A DNA stretch of 64,000 nt. Origin: Epiperipatus broadwayi. Its lineage: Eukaryota > Onychophora > Udeonychophora > Euonychophora > Peripatidae. This document shows, in pieces, positions 12,694 through 25,520 of this stretch (its first letter is position 1; each line of letters opens with the position of its first letter). The position numbers and the translations under genes are program-made. The DNA is taken from NCBI GenBank assembly GCA_028023455.1, contig JAQFVV010013065.1, forward strand, positions 62,001 to 126,000, given 5' to 3'. The notes under the pieces are model-generated. The model saw only the letters and a program-made list of their open reading frames with translations. It searched no databases and was not told the origin of the DNA.

Positions 12694-14675
12694 TATCCCT
12701 CAACTTAAGAAGAAAAAACAAAAAAAACATTTTACTTGGGTGTCCAGTGACAATAGAGACTGACCAAGGGTTTGCTGACTGAGGTTTAATATATTATTAT
12801 TGGAATGGTAACTGTATTGAGATCTGCAAGCCTTTAGTTTCTTCTGAATTTATTACTCTGCTGAAATTGCAATTCTTAAACTATCATCCTATTAAACAAT
12901 CTATTTTCTTAGCAATTCTTTCTTATCTTCCTCATTCTACTAACTTTAGTCTTCTTACTTCATTTAGTTACTATTGGATAATAGTCCAGCAACATAATCA
13001 ATATGTATTTCAATTATATGGGGTCATACACAAAGGGTCTGACATTTTGAAAATAATTTAGACTTCCCCTGGATCTGGAGGTATTTCATGATATGGTTTG
13101 AGACTCCTTGCCTCTAAAATGGACTTAAAAAAATCATTATTTTCAAAATTTAATACATAATCTTGTTGTTATGAGTATTACATTCCTTACAATTTTATTA
13201 CATATTACACCAGTTATAAAATTCTTCACTCTCCAAATCTTTTATATATCAAAAAAATAATTTTGTTGCCTAGAATTACCATGGTTCTTTATTTATTTTG
13301 AACTTGATAATGAATTTATAATGGTAATAGGTACTCTATTTCCTACACCAGCATGTCAGTTATCAAGGTCAGCAATACTATAACACTTACAGATAGCTCT
13401 AATATATATATTAAAAAACAGGCATATATATAAAATATATATATGTACTTTTATCAATTGTTAACACAGTGTGCCCATATGAATAAACATTAAATACATC
13501 TTGTTACAACCTTTTACACATAAGGCTTATGGATGTAGTACATGGGCTTTAACATTTTTTTAAACACATGAAAACAGAAAACAAATTCATGTGTGCATGT
13601 AAAAGCAGATACAAAAAAAAATCTACATATGTTGGAAAACATGGGTTTCAAAAAAAAAAACTTTTACAAAATATATATATGGTTGAAAAACCAGGTACTA
13701 CAGTTATAGTTACAGTATTTGGATTTAAAAGGAAACGTTTTGCACAACATTTTATGGTTGTAAAACACAGTCTTTGTTTTTGGTTTTTGACATTCATTAA
13801 ATAAACTTTACATCACTTTGATATCACTTAATTATAATTTTACATAGTTTGAGTTTTTTTTTATAAAACTAACATTTATATTGGGAAAAAGTTTTCAAGC
13901 TTTTATGCTTGAGATATAATACAACTTTTCCACACATATGGGTTTCTAAAAAAATATATAGCAATGCAATACATATAAAACTTTCAAACACATCTGTTCC
14001 TATCCTCACACATACACACCTATGTACATATATATGCAGTGCTACAATATACAAGTACATAGATTTTACACACACATACATCTATATACCTTACATAATA
14101 CTATACACTATTGGAAAAGAGAAAAAAAACTTTTGAGAAAAAGTTGAGAAAAAAAAATCCATACACCTGTCAAATTCTTTACACTTTGCTTTAAAATAAC
14201 CACAACCCTACATACTCAATTAACAAGAAAAAAAATTTCTATACAAATATCTCCTTCCTTAGCAAACATGGGAGAAAAGTAGAAAAAAAAATTCTACATA
14301 ACAAAACTCTAGAAGTAAAAAAAAACCTTACATATACATTAATATAGTAGTTCAAACTACTTTCATATTTTATACAATCTATTTAACCATATGAGTTTTC
14401 ACTTTTAATTAATCTGTTTATCAAAAAAAAATTACAGACTATGAATGGAAAACATGGTATTCCTCTTTACTTTATTAACAAAACAGTATTTGATTTTATA
14501 AAATCAATATGACAAAACTAAATCATTTTATATTCTGGAAAATTATGTATATATTAAATTATATATAACAAATTATACACATATAGCTCATGAATTATTC
14601 AGGGTGTGGGAATAATTAACAGGCTCCATGATTGGGCATCCAAACTCAGAAAAAAAAACTCAGTCTCTGTGCCAG
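12694..14675. other. Spacer between the two duplicated segments; low complexity
   Basis: The ~2 kb spacer contains a degenerate minisatellite-like interval (about 13480-14340) with recurring aaaacatgg, cttttacaa and A-runs. Small ORFs at 13568-13804(+), 13909-14136(+) and 12867-13061(+) are products of this repetitive composition. I see no gene. Confidence 0.55.
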
Positions 14676-17600
14676 TCAAAATCATGTATTCACCCAACAA
14701 GACCAATAATCCAAGCAAAAGTACCTTGAATCCAACCATGCCCAAGATACATATGTCAGGACAACCTATTTGCCTAAATTATTGCCTCTCTGACTAATGG
14801 ATAACATTTGTGATGACACTAACAGTGCTTGGTTTTATTCTGTCCCAGCTAGAGGTCATGGTTTACATAGAGACTCAAAATAATAAAGGGTTTATATGAA
14901 AATCAATGATTTAATGGATTCTGACGATTGCAGAATGGTACAGATATGATTTGATCGATTACTAATGGTTTGAACCATAATAATGATAATTCTTTATGGC
15001 AACATTATAAAGAAGTGAATTTACATCAAAGAAATATTATAAACAGATAGAGTAATTAATCTTAGAGATTGGGAGTGATGACAAACTAAGCTTATTTAAG
15101 TAACAATATTATAGGAATTTATTAAGGAATTTAGTACAAAATAAGTTAAGTTTTTGTTTATACAACTTGGTTATTTTTATTTAATTTGTTTTGATGCAGC
15201 TTTGATAACAATGTAAATTTTGTTAATTGGTCTGCCAAGAACCAATCAGCAATAAAATGTTATTAGCCTTCTTTGAACGATTACAAATCTATTTTATATA
15301 TAAACATAGATGGATAGGATATGCATCTAAAATACTATTACATTTAAAATCATTTGTATATAATGAGTGTGGGAAGCAAAATAGTTCTTAAATAAATAAT
15401 TGGCACTTATACCATCAGATTTAATTAATTAATGAAATTGATTTGTGAAGGATATGCCATCATGGCAGAGAGCCTTTCAGGTTTGCTAAATAAAGATATA
15501 AAATGATGAAGAAGACAGTATGCTATTATAGATTACAACAAAAATAAATGAGGTCTGTTATGCACCTGTGGGTGGCTTTGCTAAAGGAAATTCCTAGTAA
15601 ATGCAACTAGATGATGAGAAATGCTGGCCCTCCAGCCAAAACATATCTCTAAATAATCATAATAATATTTTGATGTGCTGGACTTTCCATACACATCTTA
15701 AATGGCAGTGGCCAAAAATGGATACCTTGGTATGAACTATGTCTACTTTGAGGGAGTGTGAAAGATTGGATTGTTCATAGTTAAATTTCTGAAGGTCCTG
15801 ATGAGTAAGTAGCAAAGCAAAATAATAAATGAATGGTTGTAGCTATAAAAAAATATTAATGCCTTAGACATATATATAGATAGTGTATCACTAACAAAAT
15901 TAATCAATGAATTCCTTGTCAATAGAAAGTCCCCACAAACCTTAGTTCACTAATGAATGAATCATATATATATATATGTATATATATATATAATTAACTA
16001 AAATATAAATTGTTTTCCACACTTCACAAATATTTCATTTATTAATAAGTTCTTAAATAGTTTATCAAAGATTACAAAATAAGACTGTTTTTAATTAACA
16101 TAGATGGGCATTGAATATCTAACTAATATATTGTAAATCATAATTTTAATATTTTTCTGACAAATGACATATATGTATGAAATATATACTGAAAAAATTC
16201 TATGATAAATTTTAGTTAATTGATTCACTAAAATTATTTATTCTTTCAGAAATAATTACAGGGCTATTTTAAATTGGAGGTAATAGTAAGATACTTTTAA
16301 AATAAATCATTCAAAATAAATTTATAATGATATACAAAACTAAATGAGCTTTCTATTAATTAATTTACAGGAAGTAAGTTTCCTGTAATAATTTTTAACT
16401 GGAGAAAATAAGAGGAAGGGGATTTAAAGTTAGTTTTTCATCGAGTTTTGTACTTGGCAATTTCAGTAAGTCAAATATAAATAAACCAACAAAATTAAAT
16501 TTAAGTTTGCCGCATCAAAATAATGTAAGATTTTATAAGAATTGATATTTTAAATGTAATAAATTTAAACTACGCATTTTAAAACTAAGTTGTATAAACA
16601 AATATAGATAATATAAATTAACATTGATTTGGAAAACAAGTAAAATGGAATCAATGGCTTGCGGCGAATTGGATGTTACCTCAGAATTAATCAGTAGGCA
16701 TTCCATGGCTTGAAACAGGCATTTACAGTCATATTTTTAATAGGCTTCCTTGACACAGTACAGTTTCAGGCCAGATGTTGAAAGCACTGGGAGGCATTGA
16801 TGAGCTGGTTGGACAGAGCTCCAGAAAACAATGATCAATCTTTTAGCCAGTCATTCTTTAATCACGATGTACTAAAACTAAACTACTCTCTTCAGTGAAC
16901 TCTTCAAATAAAACTCAATAAATAATTAATTAATCTTCCTTATCAAATTTTCCACTATTTATATGTTCTGGTCTTTATCTATAGGATTGAATCTACAGTG
17001 ACAACTGCCAATTGCAATCACTCTAACTGTTTCTCTAAGGTTGGTGCCTGCTTTGGAGGGAAAATCTATAACTCTGCATGAACATGCCTCAAGGGTTGAT
17101 TTGCCAATTAAAAAAAAAAAAAACAAGCATATTAAGTTTATCAGTCATTATACTAACAAAATCTATTTAATTAAGGTTTAGATTAACAAAAATGTAGATT
17201 TTATTCAGAAAAATTTTAGGAATTTTGTACAATGACTTTCAAACATATTTGACATAAACTTAAGCAGAAATTTACAAAACATTTCTTACAAATATTACAT
17301 TGTTGAAATAATTGACTCTCTAATGTACATTGATTAAAAGATAAATATAAAATGTTACCAACTGATTAATTGAAGAAAAATGAATTTTAATAAAAGAATT
17401 TAAAATATTTGTAACATTTTATAGATATCCAGGATTCAATTCGATTTAACAAAATAAACACAATATACATTTTTTACAAATACAAAATAAATAAACTATC
17501 ATAAAAAGGTTAGTTTTAATTATAAAATAAAATTAATGAAATATAAAAGATTATAATATTAAAAATATACTTCCACCTATTATGAGATGGGTGTCAGTTA

Positions 17601-17686
17601 ATATAAGATTGGGTTCAAACCCAGACTAGTGCTGATGACATTGGCACTAGGTGAAGCAGAAATATGTACTATATTTCCAGCTTCAA
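14676..17686 (+). repeat. Duplicated segment, copy B
   Basis: Direct-orientation partner of 8227-12693, offset by 6449 bases at its start. It runs through the site of the extra block in copy A without interruption at about 15300. Both copies end just after ggcactaggtgaagcag. No ORF is maintained across the copies. The flanks outside the matched ends differ completely. Confidence 0.92.
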
Positions 17687-18586
17687 TATGTATAGAAAAG
17701 AAATCTAAGAGCACAGAGAAAATACTAAAAATAAAATAGTAAATTTGTTTTAGTATAAAATAATAGTATGAAATAATTTAATCAGGAAAAGCAAATTAGT
17801 AAGAAATTAAACAACTGTTGAAGTGAAAAAACAAAACAAATGCATTAACCCACATATGTAGGAAAAATATATAGTAGAAATAAATGAGTTAATCAATTTT
17901 AAATTTTTAAAAAAGTATAACTGGTCAAATCTTGGCCTATTTTTCAAATATCTTTTAGTACAATCGTTGAAATCTTGGGCTGAGAAAAAAGAACTTGAAA
18001 GAATAAGTTACTATTTAAAATACAGTATATGATTTAGGCAATTACAATTTTTTTTTTCAATTAATTTATTGAAGTATGACGCTTTAGTACAATAAGGATT
18101 TTAAGCAAAAATAATTTCCAAGAGAGTAGATGAGTTGTCATTTAAAAATATTAAAAAATGGATTTGGAAAAAATAATAGAAAAAAATACATTTAGAGTTA
18201 TAGGAATTATTGTCAAAAATATAGTACTAAAATAATTATATAGGAATTGCATCAGAGAACATATGATGTTCAAGCATTCAAGTGATGGGTTAAGCACATC
18301 AGTAAAAATGCAACGAAGGAGCTGAAAATTAATCCTAAAAACTTTAATTCTGAGCTAGCTATCATTCCGTCACTACTAAATGACACAAGAACTAATAAAT
18401 ATTTAAAAAACAGAAATTTGGTTGTTGGAAAAATAAACATTTTAAAGATTATTTTAGATCATTTCTTTAATGTTTTGAAATGGTTTAAAAAGAATTTTAT
18501 ACATTACAAAGTTAAATTTTGTAAATAACTCAGATTATATGTAACTAAACAGGAAGTAACAGAAGCTTTCAATGAGTTATATCATA
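17687..18586. other. AT-rich stretch, no gene seen
   Basis: Low-complexity A/T sequence with no repeat or protein signature recognised. Confidence 0.55.
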
Positions 18587-19470
18587 CTTGCAACCCAATC
18601 AACTAGTAGCCCAGAAGTCAGACCAACCTCTCAGACTGTAGATACATTAGAAACATATCCTTTATCAAGCAATTCATATAGCACATATGACATTTCAACT
18701 TCATATATATATTATTTCTAGACAAATCCTAACCTTAATTTATATATATAATATGAGTTACTTATTTACATATAACTCAATTTTCATTTTATATTTGAAA
18801 GTTGTTGAAACTAAATCTCTACTTTAATCTTCTAAATATAGTATAATGATTGTACATACCTTTATGAGGTATTAAAAGTTGAAACTGTCCCCACATTGTG
18901 TAAAAAATGTGAAACTTATCAGCACTATCAACTGAGCAATACCTCTATACCACTGCAGATACATTATCCATTAAATAAGACAATCTTATTTAAACTAATG
19001 ATGAGGTCTAGCTTGATAAATGATTGGTACAGTTATTAATATATTTCCATTACAGTGGTTTATATTAATGTTGTACTGCAGAAAATTTAAAACCTGTCAA
19101 TTAAACTATAGTCATTTGCTACCGAGATATATAGTGAACAAATGATGAAGATAAGTGTGAGAGATTGTGATCTAGACCAATTGATGAGTACTGGTTCAGC
19201 ATGAAATGCATATCTTGGAGATCATTTATTCTTTTCATGTCTTTGATCATATGTTTAGGTAATCTGTGATACAGTTGTAATTAATAAAAAAAAATAATTA
19301 TAAAAAAACATTAAGGTTAGGATTTCTCTAAAAATAATGTGTATATGAAGTTGAAATGTCACATGTGTTATATGAATTGCTTGATAAAGTGTATGTTACT
19401 TATGGATTTCTGGTCAGAAAGGTTAGTCTGACATCTGGGTTGATGGATGGTTGTGATTGGTTGCAAGTAT
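18587..19470. repeat. Foldback element, ~160 bp diverged arms around a ~560 bp centre
   Basis: The left arm (about 18587-18745, ttgcaacccaatcaactagt onward) is the reverse complement of about 19308-19470, with perhaps 80-85% agreement judged by eye; tatgaagttgaaatgtcac at 19344 pairs with its partner near 18690. The centre contains at 19156-19243 a motif (gatctagaccaattgatgag ... agcatgaaatgcatat) also seen in the foldbacks at 38.8 and 48.4 kb, so three members of one family occur in the window. Confidence 0.8.
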
Positions 19471-21236
19471 AAAATATAACTCATTGAAAAATTAAATTAT
19501 CTTTACAGAAGAAGTATATATAAGAGGTTTTTAAGATGGAGATGTTAATCTACTGATTTATTTAATATTCAGTTTAAAAAGAAATAAATATTTCTTATTA
19601 TGAAATTAAACTTTAAAAAAAGACTGGAAAATGCAACTGTTTGCTAATGATTTGCTGTTGCTTACAGCCAGTATAAGTGGATTTGATGAATGATGAATAA
19701 TTCTAATAAATCATGTAATATATATGAACAGAAAATATTTTATTATGGGAACATAATGCAACTATCAGAATCTAAACCAATAAAATCCTTTATATTTTTC
19801 TTATTGCAATAGAGTGAACAGATTTATTCATTTAATCATGATCAAGGTCATTAATCAGTGGTTTCATTTATTAATAGTATTACTGCTGACCACTGCCACC
19901 GTTTTAAGAATTTCCTTCTTATTTGTAAAAACATCTAACTTCTGAAGTTCTAAAAAATATATTTACTGTTTTATGGCTAGTATTAAATACAAATTATACG
20001 CTGCCGCATTCAGATTTAGATTTTTATTTATTTTAATTTTTTACCAGTAAGATATTTATTATGGAGATAATTGCCTAGTTACAATGCAATTAAATAATAG
20101 TATTTCCCATGTTTAGTTGCACATTAGAGAAATTTGCTTTTTAGCTTATATTAATTTTTCTTTAATGACATTTTTATTTTCAACTTCGAAAGCTACAATG
20201 ATAAAGATTAATAAAATAAGAACTTATCTTAGAAGTACTTCATAGTCGCAACATACCCATACAGCATGACTATGACCTGAATTCAAATTTATGCTGAATA
20301 AATTTGATTTTTTTTTCCAAATTTCAGTCAGACAAAATATTTTTTTTTCAGATGGCCAGCCCATAGCCAACTTAAAATACCATTTAATTTTAGTTGCAAA
20401 ATGGGTATTCTTAGTCATGCATTTACTCATCATTGAGAATTTGACAAGTTTGATGAATAGTATTTTTTTTTGCTTTGAACTGCTTTATATTTATTTTTTT
20501 ACTACAGAATTCTAGTTACGTGATCTTATTCCACATTTACTATAGACATTGCATCGTCTAAAGTTAAAAGAAAAATGTAATAACTATGTCTATTTGAAAA
20601 AGAATCATATAAAACATATTTATGCTTCTATATTTATAAAATTGTTAAAATAATGCGAAAAAAAAAACTGTGGGTGAACAGATTTTTAATGGAACAGGTT
20701 TTTAATGGTAATATAAAAATAATTTGTAAGGCATTGAATTGGATGCTAAAAATGGATTTTGTTAAATGTTTTTGTATGAAACATAACTGTGTATAAATAG
20801 GAAACTGGATAAAAAAGCATTAAATATATAATAAATCAGGCATATAAGATAAGTAATTTATGAAGGATTAAAAAGAATGGGATGGAAAAATAGATTGACT
20901 GAAACAAATTAAAAGAGGAAGAGAACTTTATAAACGCTTTTAAAAAACCAAACAAACAAGTACGGTAACAATAAGTCAAGCACAAATTATGATTAAGACA
21001 AGTTGGAAAAGAAAATTACTGGACGTTGACGACTGAACATTAATATATCAGCTGAAACAAGAGGTATAAAATATTTGCTAAAACATTTATTATTTTTTTA
21101 ATGAAACAATTTTTTACCAAAAAATTAAAAGATGATATTTTACATTTCCAAGTGAGAAATATTTTCAAATGGTTAAAATTCATCAATATATATATATATA
21201 ATTTTTTCATAGATTTAGAATGAAGAGGAAGTATGC
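19471..21236. other. AT-rich stretch, no gene seen
   Basis: Opposed short ORFs at 20224-20433(-) and 20291-20515(+) overlap and show no family resemblance. The remainder is AT-rich filler. Confidence 0.5.
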
Positions 21237-21364
21237 ATATTGTTCACAATTAGGCATAATTCATATATTTTACATAATCAACTGATATTGCTGTTCTTGT
21301 ATATTGTTCACAATTAGGCATAATTCATATATTCTACATAAACAACTGATATTGCTGTTCTTGT
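21237..21364 (+). repeat. Tandem duplication, 64 bp period, two copies
   Basis: The segment starting tgttcacaattaggcataat at 21241 recurs at 21305 with two visible differences over 64 bases. Copies are 21237-21300 and 21301-21364. Confidence 0.95.
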
Positions 21365-21547
21365 AGAGGACTACTTATAGTATACTCTTCTGCAAGTTCC
21401 TAATTGAATGCTAACTCAGCTTGATATAATGCCTATCTTATTACTACTTCCATAAACACTGTTTCTATTGAAAATACATATCAACTGGGGCTAATTTGCA
21501 TTAGAAACTTACAGAAGAATAGTATAAATAGTCTCCTGCAAGAACAA
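21355..21547. repeat. Inverted repeat, ~45 bp arms
   Basis: ctgttcttgtagaggactac at 21355-21401 is complementary to 21503-21547 (ending ctcctgcaagaacaa) with several mismatches. The left arm overlaps the end of the 64 bp tandem repeat, so the tandem probably arose by slippage within a foldback element. Confidence 0.8.
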
Positions 21548-22734
21548 TACTACATGGTTGGAGAATCCTACATTTGTATAGTATCATAGACAAATCTTTA
21601 ACCATAATTGGAGTATAAAATATTAATGATTTATTAAATATTCTCTTTTTATTACTAATCTGCCTACATTGAATGTAATATTACTAATATAAAAAACAAT
21701 GTCCTATGGACTTTATACACTTTAATGCCAATTAATGTTTTCACAATAGTTGACAATTTTGTCTATCCAAAAGATCTCCAAAATCTAAACAGTTGAAGTT
21801 TTAAGGAAGACTGTTGGGCATTTAAAACTATCAGCTATTTTAAAGGTATGTATAGTAAAGTATTAAATTGTACAAAGTGCACAGAATACAAACAGCTACT
21901 TTTGTGCAGAGTGAATGATTTTTAAAACCAAATTATAAAACTAATTATGTGGCAATGAGGAATTTGAAATATTGATGTATGCCTTTATATTTTCTGCTCA
22001 GAAGATGAAGGGCTCAAATAGATAGATCTATCCAAAAGCAATACATATTTCTATATATCTGACTTTCTTCATCTGTTAGTGATATTTGAAATGTATTCAT
22101 TTTGTCACATTTATAAAAATTGCATTTGAAGCTGCCATATTGCCTAACCTGGCAAAAATTTAAGTTTTTTAAATTTAATTTGCTAGAAATTTGAAAATCA
22201 GCAACTTCCAAATTATGTATTAATCCACATTTTCTATTTCAGTTATTTTTTTTTTTTTTTGCAGTTAATTCAACTATAATTACCTCACATAAAAACAAGT
22301 TCAACAAAATATGTTAAGATCTGAGAAATGATATTCCTTTTTTGAAAATTAAAATAACTTTTTAAACCTCCTTCATCAGTTTTTACTCACTGAAATATTT
22401 CTGATTATTCATTTGCTAATTATCAATTTAATTAATTCTGCTTTCAAAAAGTTTTGAGATTCTTTTAGCTTTTAAATTCTATTCTCATTTTTATCTCTTT
22501 TAAGATGAATAAACTAGAATCTTGACTATCATGTGAAACCATATGTTGGGCCTCACCAATTCACTAGCTTCTGTTTCCTCCATATGTAATAAAAATACCA
22601 TAAAATTCATATGCAACAATTAATTTAAAATTGACTTCTGAAAATATAATTATAAGTTATCTAAGAAATATCATCTCAACCATAACATAACTCAGACAAT
22701 CCCTAAACAACATCCCACATTTATCATCACATAA
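21548..22734. other. AT-rich stretch, no gene seen
   Basis: Contains a poly-T tract near 22244 followed by gcag (a splice-acceptor look-alike), but no supported exon. The minus-strand ORF at 22014-22211 is unrecognised. Confidence 0.5.
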
Positions 22735-23360
22735 TCACTATCTTATACTAGCAAATAATTGTTTATAAACAAAGCAAAACTCTCCATACAGTATTGCCAC
22801 CCTGTGCCAACCAGAGTAATCAATGAATGCTAGAAGGCTTGTGCATAAAATCCCTATCTAATGCCTACTCATCCAATACTGTATGGAGAGTTTTGCTTTG
22901 TTTATAAACAATTATGTGCTAGTATAAGATAGTGATCATGTGATGCTTAATGGTTTAACACCAATCCTGCCTAATAGGATAGTGGTGGCTATGGTTGTTA
23001 AAGAGCCAAAGACACCAAAATGTATGGGTGCTGAACTGAGTTCAGACCCATATGACTATATAAGCTATTAAGCTTAGATTGAAAATATTTTTGTGTTTTC
23101 AATTTCATTCTCATAGTTTTGTAGTTAAGCAGAGATAAAAGGTGGGTGCTGGAGGGTTGCATTAGATTCTACGATCTAGGTGCAGTGCTCTCAGATCCAA
23201 AGCTCCTCACTGATGATGGCCACAAGCCAGAAACTAGTCTGGGGATATTGGATGAGTAGGCATTAGATAGGGATTTTATGCACAAGCCTTCTGGCATTCA
23301 TTGATTACTCTGGTTGGCACAGGGTGGCAATACTGTATGGAGAGATTTTTGCTTTGTTTA
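22735..23360. repeat. Composite foldback element with nested inverted and repeated arms
   Basis: The segment 22735-22800 (cactatcttatactagc ... ctccatacagta) is inverted at 22876-22936. A longer inverted copy of 22760-22877 occurs at about 23240-23358 (gatgagtaggcattagatag ... tggcaatactgtatgg). The centre (22940-23240) is GC-richer and contains gctgaactgagttcagaccc, resembling gctgaactgatatcagaccc in the 1-1550 repeat family, which suggests the two families are related. Flanking arms match at well over 90% by eye. Confidence 0.85.
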
Positions 23361-23602
23361 TTACACATTTATGCTACACAATTGATAATCAGATATCAAA
23401 TATCTTATATTCTTATTTTATATCACATTGATCTTTGGATTCCTGAGTAAATCAATAGTAACAGAATAGTATTAAACTTTAAACTTTATAAGCAAATAAA
23501 TAAATAACAATGCAACAATAAAAAAGAACAATACTGATATTATTGCACCATTAAGATAATACATTTGCCATCATCACCAGAAAATCATTTAGATAGTTGT
23601 TT

Positions 23603-23634
23603 TGTTTTTTTTTTTTTAAAAAAAAAAAAAATAT
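23603..23634. repeat. Poly-T/poly-A palindrome
   Basis: A run of T turns directly into a run of A, giving a self-complementary stretch of about 26 bases. A similar structure occurs at 29388-29420. Confidence 0.9.
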
Positions 23635-24807
23635 AGCATTGAAAAACAAATAATAAATATTAAGCATTTTAATATTATAAAATACAAGTCATATAATTTA
23701 TTCAATGTTTGATTGAAATAATTATAATATTAATATATTTGCAATTAAAATATATAAAAGCCTAAAAAAATTGAGCTTGGTATTTACAAGCTAAAGAACT
23801 ATTTGATCTACCAGGATGACCCTTTCAACCAAAACTCAATTATAACTATCCAATAAATTGCATCCCTTAAGTTATGGGGCCAAAAAACCAAACCCAACTG
23901 AGATCTTACAAGAGAGAGATCACATTGGCTGGTACCCTAATCATAATGAGTATGGATTTTTATGTCATAGACTACAAGTCCTTTTATATAAACACAAATA
24001 ATAAAACATTAGATTCTTATTAAAATCTTCTTTCAGGTTTTTATCTTTTAAATAATATGTTCTTATTTTTTCCAAATGTTGGGTTATTATTTTATTTACA
24101 TCTTGGGGATTTTTGTTCATATTTGATACAGGAAATAATTACTTTGTTAAACACTTAATCACCATTAAATTAAATAACCACTAGCAATAAAATACTCTTC
24201 AAATATTTTTTATTTCTCATATCAATATTCATCTTCATACAACCCATATGTAAATCTTATTGTAATATCTCACTGAATAAGCTTCTATCAAGCAAAGAAA
24301 AATAATGAAAAATGCAGCAAGTAGAAAGAGCTCTTTTATGCTACCCTGAGTCTACACCATGAAGCACATTTGTAATAAAGACAAAACAACATAATACTTA
24401 TTTAAAAATAATGCAGGTATTGAATAAATGATAAATAATGTGAGTTATGAAATCGCTCAGATACAATAATATGTAATAACTTTATTAAATAGGATTTTTT
24501 GGATAAATGAATGTGATGATGTCAATGAAAACATAAACGTATTTAAAGAATAAAAAATATTTATTTACAGTATGACAATATTTTAATACAATAAAATAAA
24601 TTTACACAATATGCAGTAAACCTAATATTACAAATTACTGCTGATATAAGCACTTATTTAACTTAAAATAAAATATATCATTTGAGTAAATCCTTGTAAA
24701 ATCTCAACCATGAAATTTACATTTTATTTAAGTTTTCACATTCTGTTTGAAAGACTAGCCAATCAGCAATTTATGTACACAGAATATTAAATATATGGGT
24801 TCTTCCA
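23635..24807. other. AT-rich stretch, no gene seen
   Basis: No repeat or coding signature recognised on either strand. Confidence 0.5.
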
Positions 24808-25004
24808 TATTTGCCAACCGATGACGTACTGCCCTGAAGCCATATCAGTCTGACCTTGCAATCTTTAAGATAATGTCTCCAAGTGATTTACAGACAAATG
24901 CAATAGCTAAAATTTTTCTGCAGAATCACATGGACCCGGCATGTTAAAGATTGCAACATTAGACTGATATAGCTTTAGGGCAATACATCATCGGTTGGCA
25001 AATA
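24808..25004. repeat. Foldback/MITE-like element, ~62 bp arms
   Basis: tatttgccaaccgatgacgt (24808 on) pairs with catcatcggttggcaaata ending at 25004; the arms extend to about 24869 and 24943. Mismatches are few. A related string (catcatcggttgagtaa) recurs at 25877-25893, hinting at more copies of this family. Confidence 0.88.
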
Positions 25005-25377
25005 CTAAAAAAAAAAAAAAATGTACATGCATGCGTCAAAATAATTTAGAAATTAAAAGTAATTAATATAATAATAATTGTATAATTATTATAGTAATTC
25101 TATAATTGCAGAAATATGTACATATTTTTTTTTAATTTAAAATAAATATACAAATAAAGAACACTTTTCCCAATTTAATGCGAATCTGGCATTATTAATG
25201 GCGAACTGGACAATTAATTAAAACGGTCTAACAAAAAAAATTTAAAAAAATGTACTTGTATGAAAAAATTATATTATCTTTACAAATTTTGCGATGTGAT
25301 TTAACTCAATTATTCATGTTAAAAATATAAAAAACAGGTTCTAGTCTTAAAAAAAACTATATTATAATTTATAAAAC

Positions 25378-25520
25378 CACCCTATATTATGCTCAATTAT
25401 AAAATACAGCATGTAGCGCTGAAATTGGCGGGGGGTGGCCTCCGATGTTTTTGATGAGCCAAAGGCTTGGCATACACCTATATCAGACATTGTATTACTC
25501 TCATAGCTGTAATTTTTATA
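25378..25520 (+). repeat. Repeat fragment related to the 31.4-31.9 kb sequences
   Basis: The string agcatgtagcgctgaaattg ... gatgtttttgatgagccaaa matches agcatgtagtgctggaatgt ... aatgtttttgacaatccaaa at 31472-31525 and part of 31758-31790. The copy here is followed by a small ORF (25467-25754) that matches nothing I know. It is an interspersed repeat, class unknown. Confidence 0.65.

Noticed and set aside
13480-14340. Coding potential from several 60-78 codon ORFs
   Set aside because: All arise from recurrent A-runs and aca/tata-rich degenerate repeats; the translations are low-complexity.
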